Shown: positions 51,031-61,070 of the stretch, one piece after another | Position numbering within the stretch: position 1 is the stretch's first letter | Layout: every line of letters begins with the position of its first letter | From: Azoarcus sp. DD4 | Lineage (GTDB): Bacteria; Pseudomonadota; Gammaproteobacteria; Burkholderiales; Rhodocyclaceae | Length of the DNA stretch: 64,000 nucleotides | Direction: 5' to 3' | Assembly: GCF_006496635.1 (NCBI RefSeq) | Contig: NZ_CP022958.1 | Coordinates: forward strand, 3,596,001 to 3,660,000 | Program-made: the position numbers and the translations under genes | Notes under the pieces: generated by a model | What the model saw: only the letters and a program-made list of their open reading frames with translations | What the model was told of the DNA's origin: nothing | The model's database searches: none

Positions 51031-54000
51031 CTAAGGCGGAACGAAAGCCGGCCCCCCTTGTGGAAGCGGCAGACGGAACACGAACACGCTTCCACCGCCG
51101 TCGCGCGGGCGGGCTGCCAGCGAGCCGCCATGCGCTTCGATGATGGAGCGACAGATCGCCAGCCCCATGCCCATGCCGCCCGCCTTGGTGGTGAAGAAGG
51201 GATCGAAGATGCGGGCCACGGCCTCGTCCGGAATGCCGGCACCGTTGTCTTCGATGCTGACGACGACGTGTTCCCGCTCGCGCGACGAGCTGATGGCAAG
51301 TTCCCTCGCCTCGTCCGGCGTCTGCGCCATCGCGTCGAGCGCATTGGTGACGAGGTTCAGCACCACCTGCTGGAGCTGGACCCGGTCGGCCTCGACCGCG
51401 GCAGTGCCGGCCTCCAGCCGGGTGAGCACCTTCACGTTCCGCTGGTCGATCTCGATGCGCAGCATGCCGAGCACGTCGCGCAGCACATCGTCGGGTGCCA
51501 GCGGCACCAGCACCGCGGGCGCCTGCTTGGCGAGCGACCGCAGCGCGCGGATGATGTCGGCCGCGCGCAGGCTGTCCTGCTTGATGTGGGCCAGGCCGTC
51601 CAGCGCTTCGACGATATCGGGCGTCGCCCGCTTCAGCCAGCGCAGGCTCGCGTCCGCGGACGCCACGATGGCCGTTAACGGTTGGTTCACCTCATGCGCG
51701 ATCGACGCGGCCAGGCTGCCCATCACGGTCAGGTGCGAAGTGCGGGCAAGCTCGGCGCGGGCCGTCTGCAAGCTCAGCTCGGCGCTCAGGCGCCGGTTGC
51801 TCTCGTCGATGAACTGCTCGTAGAGGCGTGCCGTTTCCAGCGAGATCGCGACCTGCGGCGCCAGCACCGCGAGCTGTGCGATGCGCCCGGAATCGAACAC
51901 CCCGGGCGCCAGGTTGTTCTCGAGGTAGACGATGCCGATCAGCACCCCGCCCCTGAGCAGCGGCAGGCACAGCACCGAGCGCAGCCGGGCACCGCCCGCC
52001 GTGCGCTGGCGGATCGAGGGCGCATCGACCGCCGCATCCGCCAGCACGAGCGGCTCGCGCGTCCGTAGCACGCTGTTCAGCACCGCCAGGGGCAGCGCCT
52101 CGTCGGTCGGCGCCACGGCGCCGAGGGTGACGACCACCCGGCCGCCGACCACCCGGCCGGAAGCCTCGATCACCGGCTTGCAGTCACGCATCAGCAGCAA
52201 CAAGCCGTACTGCGCGCCGGCATGGACGACGATGTCGGTCATCAGGGTCTCGACCAGCCTGTCCATGACCAGCTCGCCGGACATCGCCTGCGCCGCACGG
52301 ATGCCCAGCGCCCAGTCCGGCCGGCCCTGGACTGCCACCGCGGCGGCAGCCCCCTCGCCGGCATCCAGCGCCAGGTGCGGCAGGGCCGCCGCCAGGCGCG
52401 CCGCCTTGTGGTCAGCCCCCCAGCGCCGGTAGCCGGCATGCGCCTGGCTCAGATGCTGGCGGCCAGCGGTGTGCAGGCCTTGCGCCTCGCACAGCAGTCC
52501 GGCCAGCTCGTGGGCCAGCGCCTGTTCGTGCACGAAGCCGGCCGCGGCCGCCGCATGCGCCGACTGTTCGTAGCAGACCAGCGCCTGCAGCGCGTCGCCG
52601 CGCAACCGTGCGCACTCCGCCTCGACCAGCAGGCGTTTGCTCTGGAAGGTCGCCGGGTTGAGCACTGCCCAGCGCACGAAGCGCTCATGGTGCTCGGCGA
52701 GCGCCGCGGCGCCGGTCGGCACCGGGTCGGCATGCGCGGTGGCGAGCGCAAGGAAGAGATGGCAGTCGGCCACGTTGATGTGGGCCGGCGCCGACCAGGT
52801 CAGGGCCCGCGCCTGCGTCAGGCTGTGCAGCGCCTGTGCCCAGTCGCCGCGAAAGGCACTGGCCATGCCATCGTATAGCCAGATCCAGAACCGCGTCGGC
52901 TGCGAATTGCTTTCCGCCAGCCGCGCCGCCACGCGCGCGACGTCCACCTCGCCCTGCGCGCTCGCATCGAGCGCCGCACCGCCTCCCAGTCGCAGCACGA
53001 AATCCTTCTGCGCATTGAGGATGAGCTCGATGTCGCGGTAGCGGATCAGGCGGGTGAGCGCAAGGCCGCGCTCGATTTCCTCTTCCACCAGCCGCAGGTG
53101 TTCGCCCATCGCCAGCAGGTCGGAGGCGATGTGGTTGCGCGCATAGCAGGCCATGCCGATGTCGCCCGAAGCCTGGCCCTGCGTGACGGCCCGCTGCGCG
53201 TGGCCGAGCGCGTAGGCGAGCGGACGGGTCCAGGGGCTGACCTGGTCGACCGCGACCAGGGTGGCAATGCGCTCGGCTTCGTAGCCGTGGCGATCGATCA
53301 GCGCCATCGCCGCCAGGCCGTAGGCCAGCCCATCCTCGTATTCGTCGTAGAGGCTGGCGATGAACACGCCGAACCAGGACAGACCGTAGGGCGATTCGGG
53401 CGTGGCGCCGTGAGCCAATGTCAGCTCCACCATCTTGGCGACATGCAGGAAGCTGATGCCGTCGGTGACGAAAAGCGAGGAGATCAGCGTCGACAGCAGC
53501 CCCATGACGGTCTGGATGCGCGGGTCCGCCGTCGCCGGCAGACTGCCGAGGCTGGCGATCGGACGGCTGCCCAGCGCTGCCTTCACCGCCTCGTAGCTCG
53601 CCCGCATTTCGTCCTTGCCCGGCCCGCGCCGCAGATGGACGCCGAGCAGCGCCAGACCGGACAACGCCGCGTTGATCGCGCCCTCGTAGTCGGAGCGCAC
53701 GGTCTGCAGGCTGGCCTTGAGGCGGTGCACCGCGGCGCGGTCGAGCGCGCCGAGATCCCGCGTCAGCAGCCGGTCGATCTCGTCCGATGCCTGCGCCAGG
53801 TTGGCCTCGGCCAGCAGGCATTCGCACTTGAGCAGATCGACACCGTAGGCAAGCGCGTAGTGCGAGGTCCACCACGAGGGCGCCATCAGGCTCAGCGCCA
53901 CCTCGACGTAGCGGGTGGCCTGGCCGATGGCCGCGCTGCGCTTGGCGCAGCGCCCGGCCACGATCAGCGCCTGCACGAAGGCGACGCGCTCGGCCGCCGA

Positions 54001-56175
54001 CAGGTCGTGCGCCACCGCGCGCTCGATCTGGTTGCCGATCTCGAAAGCATGCTCGGCGAGTTGCTCGCCCCAGTAGGCGATCATGATCCCGGCGATGCGG
54101 GCGTGCGTGCACACACGCGCCTCCACCGGAATCTGCGAGTAGGCGGATTCCAGCACGCGGTCGTGCTGGAATGCGTAGCCGGCAGCATCACGGATCAGCA
54201 GCCTGGCGTCGACGCAGGGCCGCAGCCGCTGGCGCAGTTGCAGCGGGCTGATGCCGGCGATGCGGGCAAGCAGGTCCTCGTCGCAGCGGATGCCGACGCA
54301 GGCGAGTTGCTGCAGCAGCGCCAGCGCGGCCCGCGGCAGCCGGGAGAAGCGCCGGATCATCAGGTCGATCACGTCGTCGGCATAGCGGCGCCGGGCGAGC
54401 TCGGCCCCGTCCCAGTGCCAGTTGCCCCCCTCTCTGCTGCGGGCCAGCACGCCCTCGTCCACCAGCGCGCGCAGCAACTGGGTGGCAAAGAAGGGATTGC
54501 CGCCGGTCCGGCGATGCACGGCATGCGCGAGCGCCTCGACCTGCACCGGCGTTTGGTCCAGCGTGGCCGCGATCAATCCGGTCAGATCCTGCGGGCCGAG
54601 CGGCTTGAGTGCGAGGCGGGTTACCGGGATCGCATGGACACGGCCGGCGTGCAACAGCCAGGCCAGCTGCCGCGCCAGGGCGGCGTCCTTGTCGCGGTAG
54701 GCACAAATCAGGAGCACGCCGGCCGGCGGCTGCCCGACGAAGGCTTCCAGCAGGGCGATGGTGGAAGCATCCCCCCATTGCAGGTCATCGAAGAACAGCA
54801 GCAGCGGCCGACCGCCTGCGGTAAAGGCGGCCAGCGTCTGCAGGACGGCGTTTTCCAGCCGCGCCTGCGCCTGCGGGGCCGGCACGTTGGACAGCGGCAC
54901 GGTGCGGCCGAACACATGCTCGACCTCCGGTACGAGTTCGACCACGGCCCTGCCCTGGCCGGCCAGCCCATCCAGCCAGCGTTGCCGCAGGTCGGCGAGC
55001 GTGGCCTCGTCCTCGCCCAGCAGTCCCATCGTCAGCATGCGGATGGCCTGCGCCACCGGCGCATAGGGCATATCGGGCTGCAACTGGTCGCTCTTGCCCA
55101 CCGCCACCCGCGCCCCCTGCCGTTCGGCTTCGCGCTCCAGCCATTCCACCAGGGCCGACTTTCCCATGCCGGCCGCACCGGCGAGCAGCACCAGCTCGGA
55201 CCTGCCGTGCTTGCGCACGCGCGCCAGCGCGTCGTTCAGCACCGTCATCTCCCTGACGCGGCCAAAAAGCTGCCCCGGCATGGCGAGCGCACTGGCGGCA
55301 CCAGCCGCATCGAGCAGGAAAGGCGCAATGCGGCCCTGCTCCGTCCACTCGGTCAGGCAGCGGCCGAGGTCGGCCAGCGCCGAACCGGCCGAGACGTAGC
55401 GCGCCCCCGGATCCTTGGCCATCAGCTTCAGCACGAGTTCGCCAAGGATGGCCGGCACCTCCGGTCGCCGCTGCCGTGGTGCCGGCGGCTCGACCGCGAC
55501 ATGGGCATGCAGCCAGGCAGCCGGCGATTCGGCGCCGTAGGGCAGGCTGCCGGTCAGGAACGCATAGAGTGAAATCCCCAGCGCATAGAGATCCGTCCGG
55601 GTGTCGGCCCCCAGCGCCTCATCGCGGCCGAGCTCGGGCGCGAGATAGGGCAATGCCGCGGCGCCCGGGCGCAACAGGCGCGGCTCCGGTTCAAGCGGCA
55701 CGGCATAGCCGAAGCCGGTCAGGCGCACCGCGTGGTCGGCGTCGATCAGCAGGTTGTGCGGCCGGACATCGCCATGCAGCAGGCCCTGCGCATGCAATTC
55801 GGCCAGCGCTTGCGCCGCACCGATAGCCAGTTCGAGGAATTCTCCGATGGGCACGGCCTGGCCCAGCAGGTCGCAGCCGATCTGCGTGGTTGCGTCGGCA
55901 GGCAGCACCATCACCATGCGATCCGGTGTCCAGATCGTCGCCACCGGCACCGCCGCCCAGGCCACCTGCAGGCGCGGTGCGAGCCGGGCCTCGTGCTGCA
56001 GCTGCTCGCAACCTGCCGAATCCACCAGGCAGGCGCTGCGGGCAAACCACCACGTCCGCGTGAGCGGGTCGAACAGCCGATGGCAGCTCACCCCGTCCAT
56101 CGTGTAGAGCTCGACCTGCTCTGCCCGCGCCAGCCACGCGTAGTCGAACACCGGCGCGGACCGAGGGAGCGTCAT
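51031..56175 (-). CDS. Giant kinase-like/AAA ATPase/GAF/histidine kinase sensor protein
   Basis: This is a 1714-residue cytoplasmic sensor. Residues 1-280 form a Ser/Thr-kinase-like domain with HGD at 134-136, N141 and APE at 179-181. The DFG motif reads GFG (154-156) and no ATP-anchoring Lys is evident, so it may be a pseudokinase. An AAA/NACHT-like ATPase follows, with Walker A GAAGMGKS at 333-340 and Walker B LLLFFDDLQWGD. Then come helical repeats (about 700-1280), a GAF domain (about 1300-1450) and a HisKA domain with H1494 (SIAHEVNQPL). The HATPase domain (NLVTNALDAM, EDNGAGI, GMGMGLAICRS) ends the protein. The start overlaps the response regulator stop (ATGA), which defines its partner. 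Confidence 0.92.
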   Translation of the reverse strand: MTLPRSAPVFDYAWLARAEQVELYTMDGVSCHRLFDPLTRTWWFARSACLVDSAGCEQLQHEARLAPRLQVAWAAVPVATIWTPDRMVMVLPADATTQIGCDLLGQAVPIGEFLELAIGAAQALAELHAQGLLHGDVRPHNLLIDADHAVRLTGFGYAVPLEPEPRLLRPGAAALPYLAPELGRDEALGADTRTDLYALGISLYAFLTGSLPYGAESPAAWLHAHVAVEPPAPRQRRPEVPAILGELVLKLMAKDPGARYVSAGSALADLGRCLTEWTEQGRIAPFLLDAAGAASALAMPGQLFGRVREMTVLNDALARVRKHGRSELVLLAGAAGMGKSALVEWLEREAERQGARVAVGKSDQLQPDMPYAPVAQAIRMLTMGLLGEDEATLADLRQRWLDGLAGQGRAVVELVPEVEHVFGRTVPLSNVPAPQAQARLENAVLQTLAAFTAGGRPLLLFFDDLQWGDASTIALLEAFVGQPPAGVLLICAYRDKDAALARQLAWLLHAGRVHAIPVTRLALKPLGPQDLTGLIAATLDQTPVQVEALAHAVHRRTGGNPFFATQLLRALVDEGVLARSREGGNWHWDGAELARRRYADDVIDLMIRRFSRLPRAALALLQQLACVGIRCDEDLLARIAGISPLQLRQRLRPCVDARLLIRDAAGYAFQHDRVLESAYSQIPVEARVCTHARIAGIMIAYWGEQLAEHAFEIGNQIERAVAHDLSAAERVAFVQALIVAGRCAKRSAAIGQATRYVEVALSLMAPSWWTSHYALAYGVDLLKCECLLAEANLAQASDEIDRLLTRDLGALDRAAVHRLKASLQTVRSDYEGAINAALSGLALLGVHLRRGPGKDEMRASYEAVKAALGSRPIASLGSLPATADPRIQTVMGLLSTLISSLFVTDGISFLHVAKMVELTLAHGATPESPYGLSWFGVFIASLYDEYEDGLAYGLAAMALIDRHGYEAERIATLVAVDQVSPWTRPLAYALGHAQRAVTQGQASGDIGMACYARNHIASDLLAMGEHLRLVEEEIERGLALTRLIRYRDIELILNAQKDFVLRLGGGAALDASAQGEVDVARVAARLAESNSQPTRFWIWLYDGMASAFRGDWAQALHSLTQARALTWSAPAHINVADCHLFLALATAHADPVPTGAAALAEHHERFVRWAVLNPATFQSKRLLVEAECARLRGDALQALVCYEQSAHAAAAAGFVHEQALAHELAGLLCEAQGLHTAGRQHLSQAHAGYRRWGADHKAARLAAALPHLALDAGEGAAAAVAVQGRPDWALGIRAAQAMSGELVMDRLVETLMTDIVVHAGAQYGLLLLMRDCKPVIEASGRVVGGRVVVTLGAVAPTDEALPLAVLNSVLRTREPLVLADAAVDAPSIRQRTAGGARLRSVLCLPLLRGGVLIGIVYLENNLAPGVFDSGRIAQLAVLAPQVAISLETARLYEQFIDESNRRLSAELSLQTARAELARTSHLTVMGSLAASIAHEVNQPLTAIVASADASLRWLKRATPDIVEALDGLAHIKQDSLRAADIIRALRSLAKQAPAVLVPLAPDDVLRDVLGMLRIEIDQRNVKVLTRLEAGTAAVEADRVQLQQVVLNLVTNALDAMAQTPDEARELAISSSREREHVVVSIEDNGAGIPDEAVARIFDPFFTTKAGGMGMGLAICRSIIEAHGGSLAARPRDGGGSVFVFRLPLPQGGPAFVPP

Positions 56176-56837
56176 GGCAGCGCCTTGCGGATGCCGAGCT
56201 GCTGCGCCATCAGCACCAGGTCGGCAAAGCTGCGCGCCTTCATCTTGCGCATCGCCTGGCCGCGATGCATCTTCACCGTCACCTCGCTGATGCCGATGTC
56301 CCCGGCGATCTGCTTGTTGAGCAGGCCGGCGACGGCCAGCCGCATGACCTCGGCCTCGCGCGGCGTCAGGTTCTGAAAGTTGGCGCGGATCTCGTCGGCC
56401 TGGCGCACGCCCTCGCGGCGCAACCTGTCCTTTTCCAGCGCGGCCGTCACCGCGTCGAGCAGATCCTGGTCGCGCAAGGGCTTGGCCATGAAATCCTCCG
56501 CCCCGGCCTTCATCGCCGCCACCGTCATCGGGATGTCGCCGTGGCCGGTCATGAAGATGATGGGAATCTGCACGCCCATCCGCCCCAGCCGGGACTGCAG
56601 GTCCAGCCCGCTCGCGCCGCGCAGCCGCACGTCCAGCACCATGCAGCAGGGCAGGTCCGGCAGCGCGAACTCCAGCACTTCCGCCGCCGAGGCAAAGAGC
56701 GCCACCTTCAGGCCGACCGAGCGGAACAGGCTGCCCAAGGCGCCGCGCAACGACGCATCGTCATCGACGATCAGGACCAGGGCTTCTTCGCCGGCGTCAG
56801 GGTCGACGCCCGCGGGCTGCGGACTGCTGGATGTCAC
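56172..56837 (-). CDS. FixJ/NarL-type response regulator
   Basis: This is a 221-residue regulator with a receiver domain, whose acidic pair lies in VDDDASLR and whose phospho-acceptor is D69 (MVLDVRLRG). A LuxR-type helix-turn-helix (LTPREAEVMRLAVAG with NKQIAGDIGISEVTVKMHR) follows, as in FixJ. A GTG start is used because GGAGAAGCGACA precedes it; an upstream ATG extension is proline- and arginine-rich and not family-like. It is co-translated with the giant histidine kinase. It faces the isochorismatase-hydrolase-amidohydrolase genes, which are its likely targets. Confidence 0.92.
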   Translation of the reverse strand: MTSSSPQPAGVDPDAGEEALVLIVDDDASLRGALGSLFRSVGLKVALFASAAEVLEFALPDLPCCMVLDVRLRGASGLDLQSRLGRMGVQIPIIFMTGHGDIPMTVAAMKAGAEDFMAKPLRDQDLLDAVTAALEKDRLRREGVRQADEIRANFQNLTPREAEVMRLAVAGLLNKQIAGDIGISEVTVKMHRGQAMRKMKARSFADLVLMAQQLGIRKALP

Positions 56838-57326
56838 TGTCGCTTCTCCGTCGGGGTACGTCCTCAAGCAGGCTTCGCCGGCCCGCTCCCGGACGGCGCG
56901 CGAGTACGCCCCGTCCGGTGCCGGTCGTCCCCGCGGACATGCGCCACCCATCCCGGGCCGCCGGCTTTGGGGCCGATTTCAGCACAGCGCAGCGCGCCTG
57001 AGAACCCATACCTTGGTGTTGGCCCCGCCGCCCCGCGTCGGCGGCGCGGGCCAAGCTCGCGGCGTGCTGCGGCTGCCGCGCTGCAAGCCGCGCCGCAGGC
57101 CGGTCTGGCCTCCGCCACGCGCCGCCGCCGGCCGCCTGCTTCGGCTGCCCCCGGCCCCGGGCACAGGCCGACCCATACGAAAGGACGATGGCCGACGGCC
57201 GCGCCGGGTTCTACGCTGGGTACAGGTCGCAGGCGCCGGTCGCGGCCGAATCCAACCCCACCCCGGGCGCTGCGGACGCGACAGGCACATGCCGCGGCCG
57301 TAACGCCTTCGAATCAGGAGCAGACG
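56838..57326. promoter_or_regulatory. Divergent region between response regulator and isochorismatase genes
   Basis: These 489 bases hold no supported gene. They are GC-rich, with an imperfect inverted repeat (GGCCCCGCCGCC with GGCGGCGCGGGCC) near 57024-57056. A short ATG preceded by GAAAGGACG at about 57188 opens a frame that runs on but is not protein-like. Promoters for both flanking units should be here, including the response regulator target site, but no clear consensus is visible. Confidence 0.5.
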
Positions 57327-58013
57327 ATGTCCAACCCCAAGCTCGAAGTCCTGACCCCGCAGAACAGCCAGCTCATCTTCATCGACCACCAGCCGCAGAT
57401 GGCCTTCGGCGTGCAGTCCATCGACCGCCAGACGCTGAAGAACAACGTCGTCGGCCTGGCCAAGGCGGCGAAGATCTTCAACATCCCGACCACCATCACC
57501 ACGGTGGAAACCGAAGCCTTCTCCGGCTACACCTACCCCGAGCTGCTCGACGTCTTCCCCGACCACCCGCTGCTCGAACGCAGCTCGATGAACTCCTGGG
57601 ACGACCAGAAGGTGCGCGACGCGCTGGCCGCGAACGGCCGCAAGAAGGTGATCGTGTCCGGCCTGTGGACCGAGGTCTGCAACACCACCTTCGCCCTGTG
57701 CGCGATGCTGGAAGGCGGCTACGAGATCTACATGGTGGCCGACGCCTCCGGCGGCACCAGCAAGGATGCCCACGACTACGCGATGCAGCGCATGGTGCAG
57801 GCCGGCGTGGTGCCGATGACCTGGCAGCAGGTGCTGCTCGAATGGCAGCGCGACTGGGCGCACCGCGACAGCTACGACGCGGTGATGAAGCTGGTGAAGG
57901 AACACTCCGGCGCCTACGGCATGGGCGTGGACTACGCCTACACCATGGTGCACAAGGCGGAGCAGCGCACCACCACGCCGCACAAGGCGATTCCCGCCGT
58001 ACCGGCGCGCTGA
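57327..58013 (+). CDS. Isochorismatase-family hydrolase, YcaC-like
   Basis: This 228-residue cysteine hydrolase of the isochorismatase superfamily has D20 (LIFIDHQPQMAFG) and the nucleophile C118 (SGLWTEVCNTT), with the TDASGG-like stretch VADASGGTSKD. The YcaC subgroup has no proven substrate. The ATG follows AGGAGCAGACG. It is the first gene of a + strand group with an exported alpha/beta hydrolase, an amidohydrolase and a transporter. The C-terminal 30 residues (YTMVHKAEQRTTT onward) extend beyond the usual YcaC end. Confidence 0.9.
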   Translation: MSNPKLEVLTPQNSQLIFIDHQPQMAFGVQSIDRQTLKNNVVGLAKAAKIFNIPTTITTVETEAFSGYTYPELLDVFPDHPLLERSSMNSWDDQKVRDALAANGRKKVIVSGLWTEVCNTTFALCAMLEGGYEIYMVADASGGTSKDAHDYAMQRMVQAGVVPMTWQQVLLEWQRDWAHRDSYDAVMKLVKEHSGAYGMGVDYAYTMVHKAEQRTTTPHKAIPAVPAR

Positions 58014-58102
58014 ACGCATCGCCCGCCGCCGCGCCGCGGCGGCGTACCGCGGGGCCCAAAACGACAAATTCCTCTCCCCCTCCCCAACGGACAGATCCGA
58101 TC

Positions 58103-59083
58103 ATGAGCACACGACAAGCCAGCCAGACGCCCGACGCCTCCCGCCGCAAGCTGCTGATCGGCAGCGCCACCGCCGCGGCCGCCGCTTCGGTGACCTCGGC
58201 CACCGCACTCACCGCCACCAACGCCACTGCGGCCAGCCAGCCAAAGGCGGCGGCCGGGCGCGGCCACTACGTCGGAACCCGGGACGGCACACGCATCTTC
58301 TACAAGGACTGGGGCAGCGGCCGCCCGGTGGTGTTCTCCCACGGCTGGCCGCTCAACTCGGATGCCTGGGATGCACAGATGCTGTTCCTGGCACAGAAGG
58401 GCTTCCGCGTCATCGCCCACGACCGCCGCGGCCACGGTCGTTCCGACCAGCCAGCGCAGGGCAACGACATGGACACCTATGCCGACGACCTCGCCGCCGT
58501 GCTCGACGCGCTCGACCTCAAGGACGCGACCCTGGTCGGCCACTCCACCGGCGGTGGCGAGGTGGCCCACTACCTCGGTCGCCACGGCAGCAAGCGCGTC
58601 GCCCGCGCGGTACTGATCGGCGCGGTGCCGCCCATCATGCTGAAAACCGCGGCCTACCCCGGCGGCCTGGCCATGGACGTGTTCGACGGCATCCGCAAGG
58701 GTGTGGCGGAGAACCGCTCCCAGTTCTACAGGGATCTCGCGGTCCCCTTCTTCGGCTTCAACCGCCCCGGCGCCAAGGTCGCGCAGGGCACCATCGACGC
58801 CTTCTGGGCGCAGGGCATGACCGGCGGCATCCTCGGCCAGTACGCCTGCATCAAGGAATTCTCCGAGGTGGATTACACCGCCGACCTGAAAAAGATCGAC
58901 GTACCCACGCTCTTCCTGCACGGCGACGACGACCAGATCGTGCCTATCGACAACTCGGCGAAGCTGGCCGCCAAGCTGGTGAAGAATGCCACCCTCAAGG
59001 TCTATCCGGGCGCCTCGCACGGCATGTGCGTGGTCGATGCCGACAAGGTCAACGCCGACCTGCTGGCCTTCCTGACCGCCTGA
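58103..59083 (+). CDS. Tat-exported alpha/beta hydrolase, non-haem chloroperoxidase-like
   Basis: This is a 326-residue alpha/beta hydrolase of the cofactor-free haloperoxidase/arylesterase group. The triad is S148 (GHSTGGGE), D277 (LHGDDDQIVP) and H306 (GASHGMC). The oxyanion region is FSHGWPLNSDAW. The N-terminus SRRKLLIGSATAAAAAS is a Tat signal, so the folded enzyme is sent to the periplasm. Related proteins act as esterases or perhydrolases. It lies 89 bases after the isochorismatase gene on the same strand. Confidence 0.9.
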   Translation: MSTRQASQTPDASRRKLLIGSATAAAAASVTSATALTATNATAASQPKAAAGRGHYVGTRDGTRIFYKDWGSGRPVVFSHGWPLNSDAWDAQMLFLAQKGFRVIAHDRRGHGRSDQPAQGNDMDTYADDLAAVLDALDLKDATLVGHSTGGGEVAHYLGRHGSKRVARAVLIGAVPPIMLKTAAYPGGLAMDVFDGIRKGVAENRSQFYRDLAVPFFGFNRPGAKVAQGTIDAFWAQGMTGGILGQYACIKEFSEVDYTADLKKIDVPTLFLHGDDDQIVPIDNSAKLAAKLVKNATLKVYPGASHGMCVVDADKVNADLLAFLTA

Positions 59084-59179
59084 TTCCTCCGCGCCCCGTG
59101 CCCCGCGGCAGCGGCGGCCGGATCTTCCCGACACCAGACCGCCGCCCCCCGCGACGGCGGCACCGACCGAGGGCCAGCC

Positions 59180-61066
59180 ATGTCACCCACTCCCACCCCC
59201 GACCTCATCCTCGTCAACGGCCGGTTCGCCACCCTCGACAAGGCCAACCCGCAAGCTGATGCCGTCGCCATCCACGACGGCCGCTTCCTCGCCGTCGGCA
59301 GCCGCCAGGACGTCATGAAGCTGGCCGGGCCGCAGACGAAGCTCGTCGACCTCAACGGCCGGCGCGCCATCCCCGGCCTGATCGACAGCCACATGCACAT
59401 CATCCGCGGCGGCCTCAACTACAACATGGAGCTGCGCTGGGACGGCGTGCGTTCGCTGGCCGAAGCCATGCGCATGCTGAAGGAACAAGCCGCGCGCACG
59501 CCGGCACCACAGTGGGTCCGGGTGGTGGGCGGCTTCACCGAACACCAGTTCGCCGAAAAACGCCTGCCCACGCTGGAAGAACTCAACGCCGCCGCGCCGG
59601 ACACGCCGGTGTTCATCCTCCACCTCTACGACCGCGCCCTGCTCAACGGCGCCGCCCTGCGTGCGGTCGGCTACACCAGGGACACGCCCAACCCGCCCGG
59701 CGGCGAAATCGTGCGCGACGCCCACGGCAACCCCACCGGCCTGCTGCTGGCCCAGCCCAACGCCACCATCCTCTACGCCACCCTGGCCAAGGGCCCCAAG
59801 CTGCCGCCGGAGTACCAGAAGAACTCCACCCGCCACTTCATGCGCGAGGTGAACCGCCTCGGCGTCACCGGCGTCATCGATGCCGGCGGCGGCTTCCAGA
59901 ACTACCCGGACGACTACCGGATCATCGAGGAGCTGCACCGCGAGGGCCAGCTCACCGTGCGCCTGGCCTACAACCTGTTCACCCAGAAACCGAAGGAGGA
60001 ACTGGCCGACTTCAAGAGCTGGAGCGCCCAGGTGCAGCCCGGCCAGGGCGACGACCTCTACCGCCACAACGGCGCCGGCGAGATGCTGGTCTATACCGCC
60101 GCCGACTTCGAGGATTTCCGCGTCGAACGCCCGGACATGCCGCCGTCGATGGAAGCCGACCTGGAACCGGTGATCCGCCTGCTCGCCGAAAAGCGCTGGC
60201 CGTGGCGGCTGCACGCCACCTACGACGAAACCATCTCGCGCGCGCTGGACGTGTACGAGAAAGTCGCCCGCGACGTGCCCTTCGACGGCCTCAACTGGTT
60301 CTTCGACCACGCCGAGACCATCTCGGAGCGCAACATCGACCGCATCGCCGCACTCGGCGGCGGCATCGCCGTGCAGCACCGCATGGCCTACCAGGGCGAG
60401 TACTTCGTCGAGCGCTACGGCGCCCGCGCCGCCGAAGCCACGCCGCCGGTGAAGAAGATGCTGGAGCGCGGCGTGAAGGTGGGCGCCGGCACCGACGCCA
60501 CCCGGGTCGCCTCCTACAACCCCTGGGTATCGCTGTCCTGGCTCACCACCGGCAAGACGGTGGGCGGCCTCGGCCTCTATCCCCAGGCCAACCTGCTCGA
60601 CCGCGACACCGCGCTACGGCTGTGGACCGAGGCCAACACCTGGTTCTCCTCCGAAGTGGGCAAGAAGGGGCAGATCAAGGCCGGCCAGCTCGCCGACCTG
60701 GCGGTGCTGTCGGCCGACTACTTCAGCGTGCCCGGCGACGAGATCCAGGACATCACCTCGGTGCTGACCCTGCTGGGCGGCGAAGTCGTGCACGGCGACC
60801 AGGAATTCGGCCCGCTGGCGCCGCAACTGCCGCCGCCGATGCCGGACTGGTCGCCGGTGCGCAACGACGGCGGCTACCGCCCGCGCGCCATCCAGAGCGC
60901 CCAGGGTTACAACAAGGCCCGCCTGCAGCCGGATGCCGCCTGCGGCTGCGCCAGTGCCTGCGGCGTGCACGGCCACGCCCATGCCCAGGCCTGGGCAACG
61001 CAGGTGCCGGCCGGCGACGCGCGCAGCTTCTGGGGCGCGCTCGGCTGCGCCTGCTGGGCGTTCTGA
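59180..61066 (+). CDS. Amidohydrolase, YtcJ-like, with Cys/His-rich C-terminal tail
   Basis: This is a 628-residue amidohydrolase of the Amidohydro_3 group. The metal-binding HMH follows GLIDS near residue 70. Later ligands are in RLHATYDET, FFDHAE and the TDATRVASYNPW segment. The final 44 residues extend past the usual end and contain C588, C590, C594, C623 and C625 with H597, H599 and H601, a pattern suggesting a bound metal. There is no signal peptide. It is followed four bases later by the MFS gene. The substrate is unknown. Confidence 0.9.
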   Translation: MSPTPTPDLILVNGRFATLDKANPQADAVAIHDGRFLAVGSRQDVMKLAGPQTKLVDLNGRRAIPGLIDSHMHIIRGGLNYNMELRWDGVRSLAEAMRMLKEQAARTPAPQWVRVVGGFTEHQFAEKRLPTLEELNAAAPDTPVFILHLYDRALLNGAALRAVGYTRDTPNPPGGEIVRDAHGNPTGLLLAQPNATILYATLAKGPKLPPEYQKNSTRHFMREVNRLGVTGVIDAGGGFQNYPDDYRIIEELHREGQLTVRLAYNLFTQKPKEELADFKSWSAQVQPGQGDDLYRHNGAGEMLVYTAADFEDFRVERPDMPPSMEADLEPVIRLLAEKRWPWRLHATYDETISRALDVYEKVARDVPFDGLNWFFDHAETISERNIDRIAALGGGIAVQHRMAYQGEYFVERYGARAAEATPPVKKMLERGVKVGAGTDATRVASYNPWVSLSWLTTGKTVGGLGLYPQANLLDRDTALRLWTEANTWFSSEVGKKGQIKAGQLADLAVLSADYFSVPGDEIQDITSVLTLLGGEVVHGDQEFGPLAPQLPPPMPDWSPVRNDGGYRPRAIQSAQGYNKARLQPDAACGCASACGVHGHAHAQAWATQVPAGDARSFWGALGCACWAF

Positions 61067-61070
61067 CGCC

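Noticed and set aside
53098..55572. An 824-codon open frame on the + strand
   Set aside because: It is antisense to the giant sensor protein, whose domains and motifs are unambiguous. The + frame shows no recognisable family.
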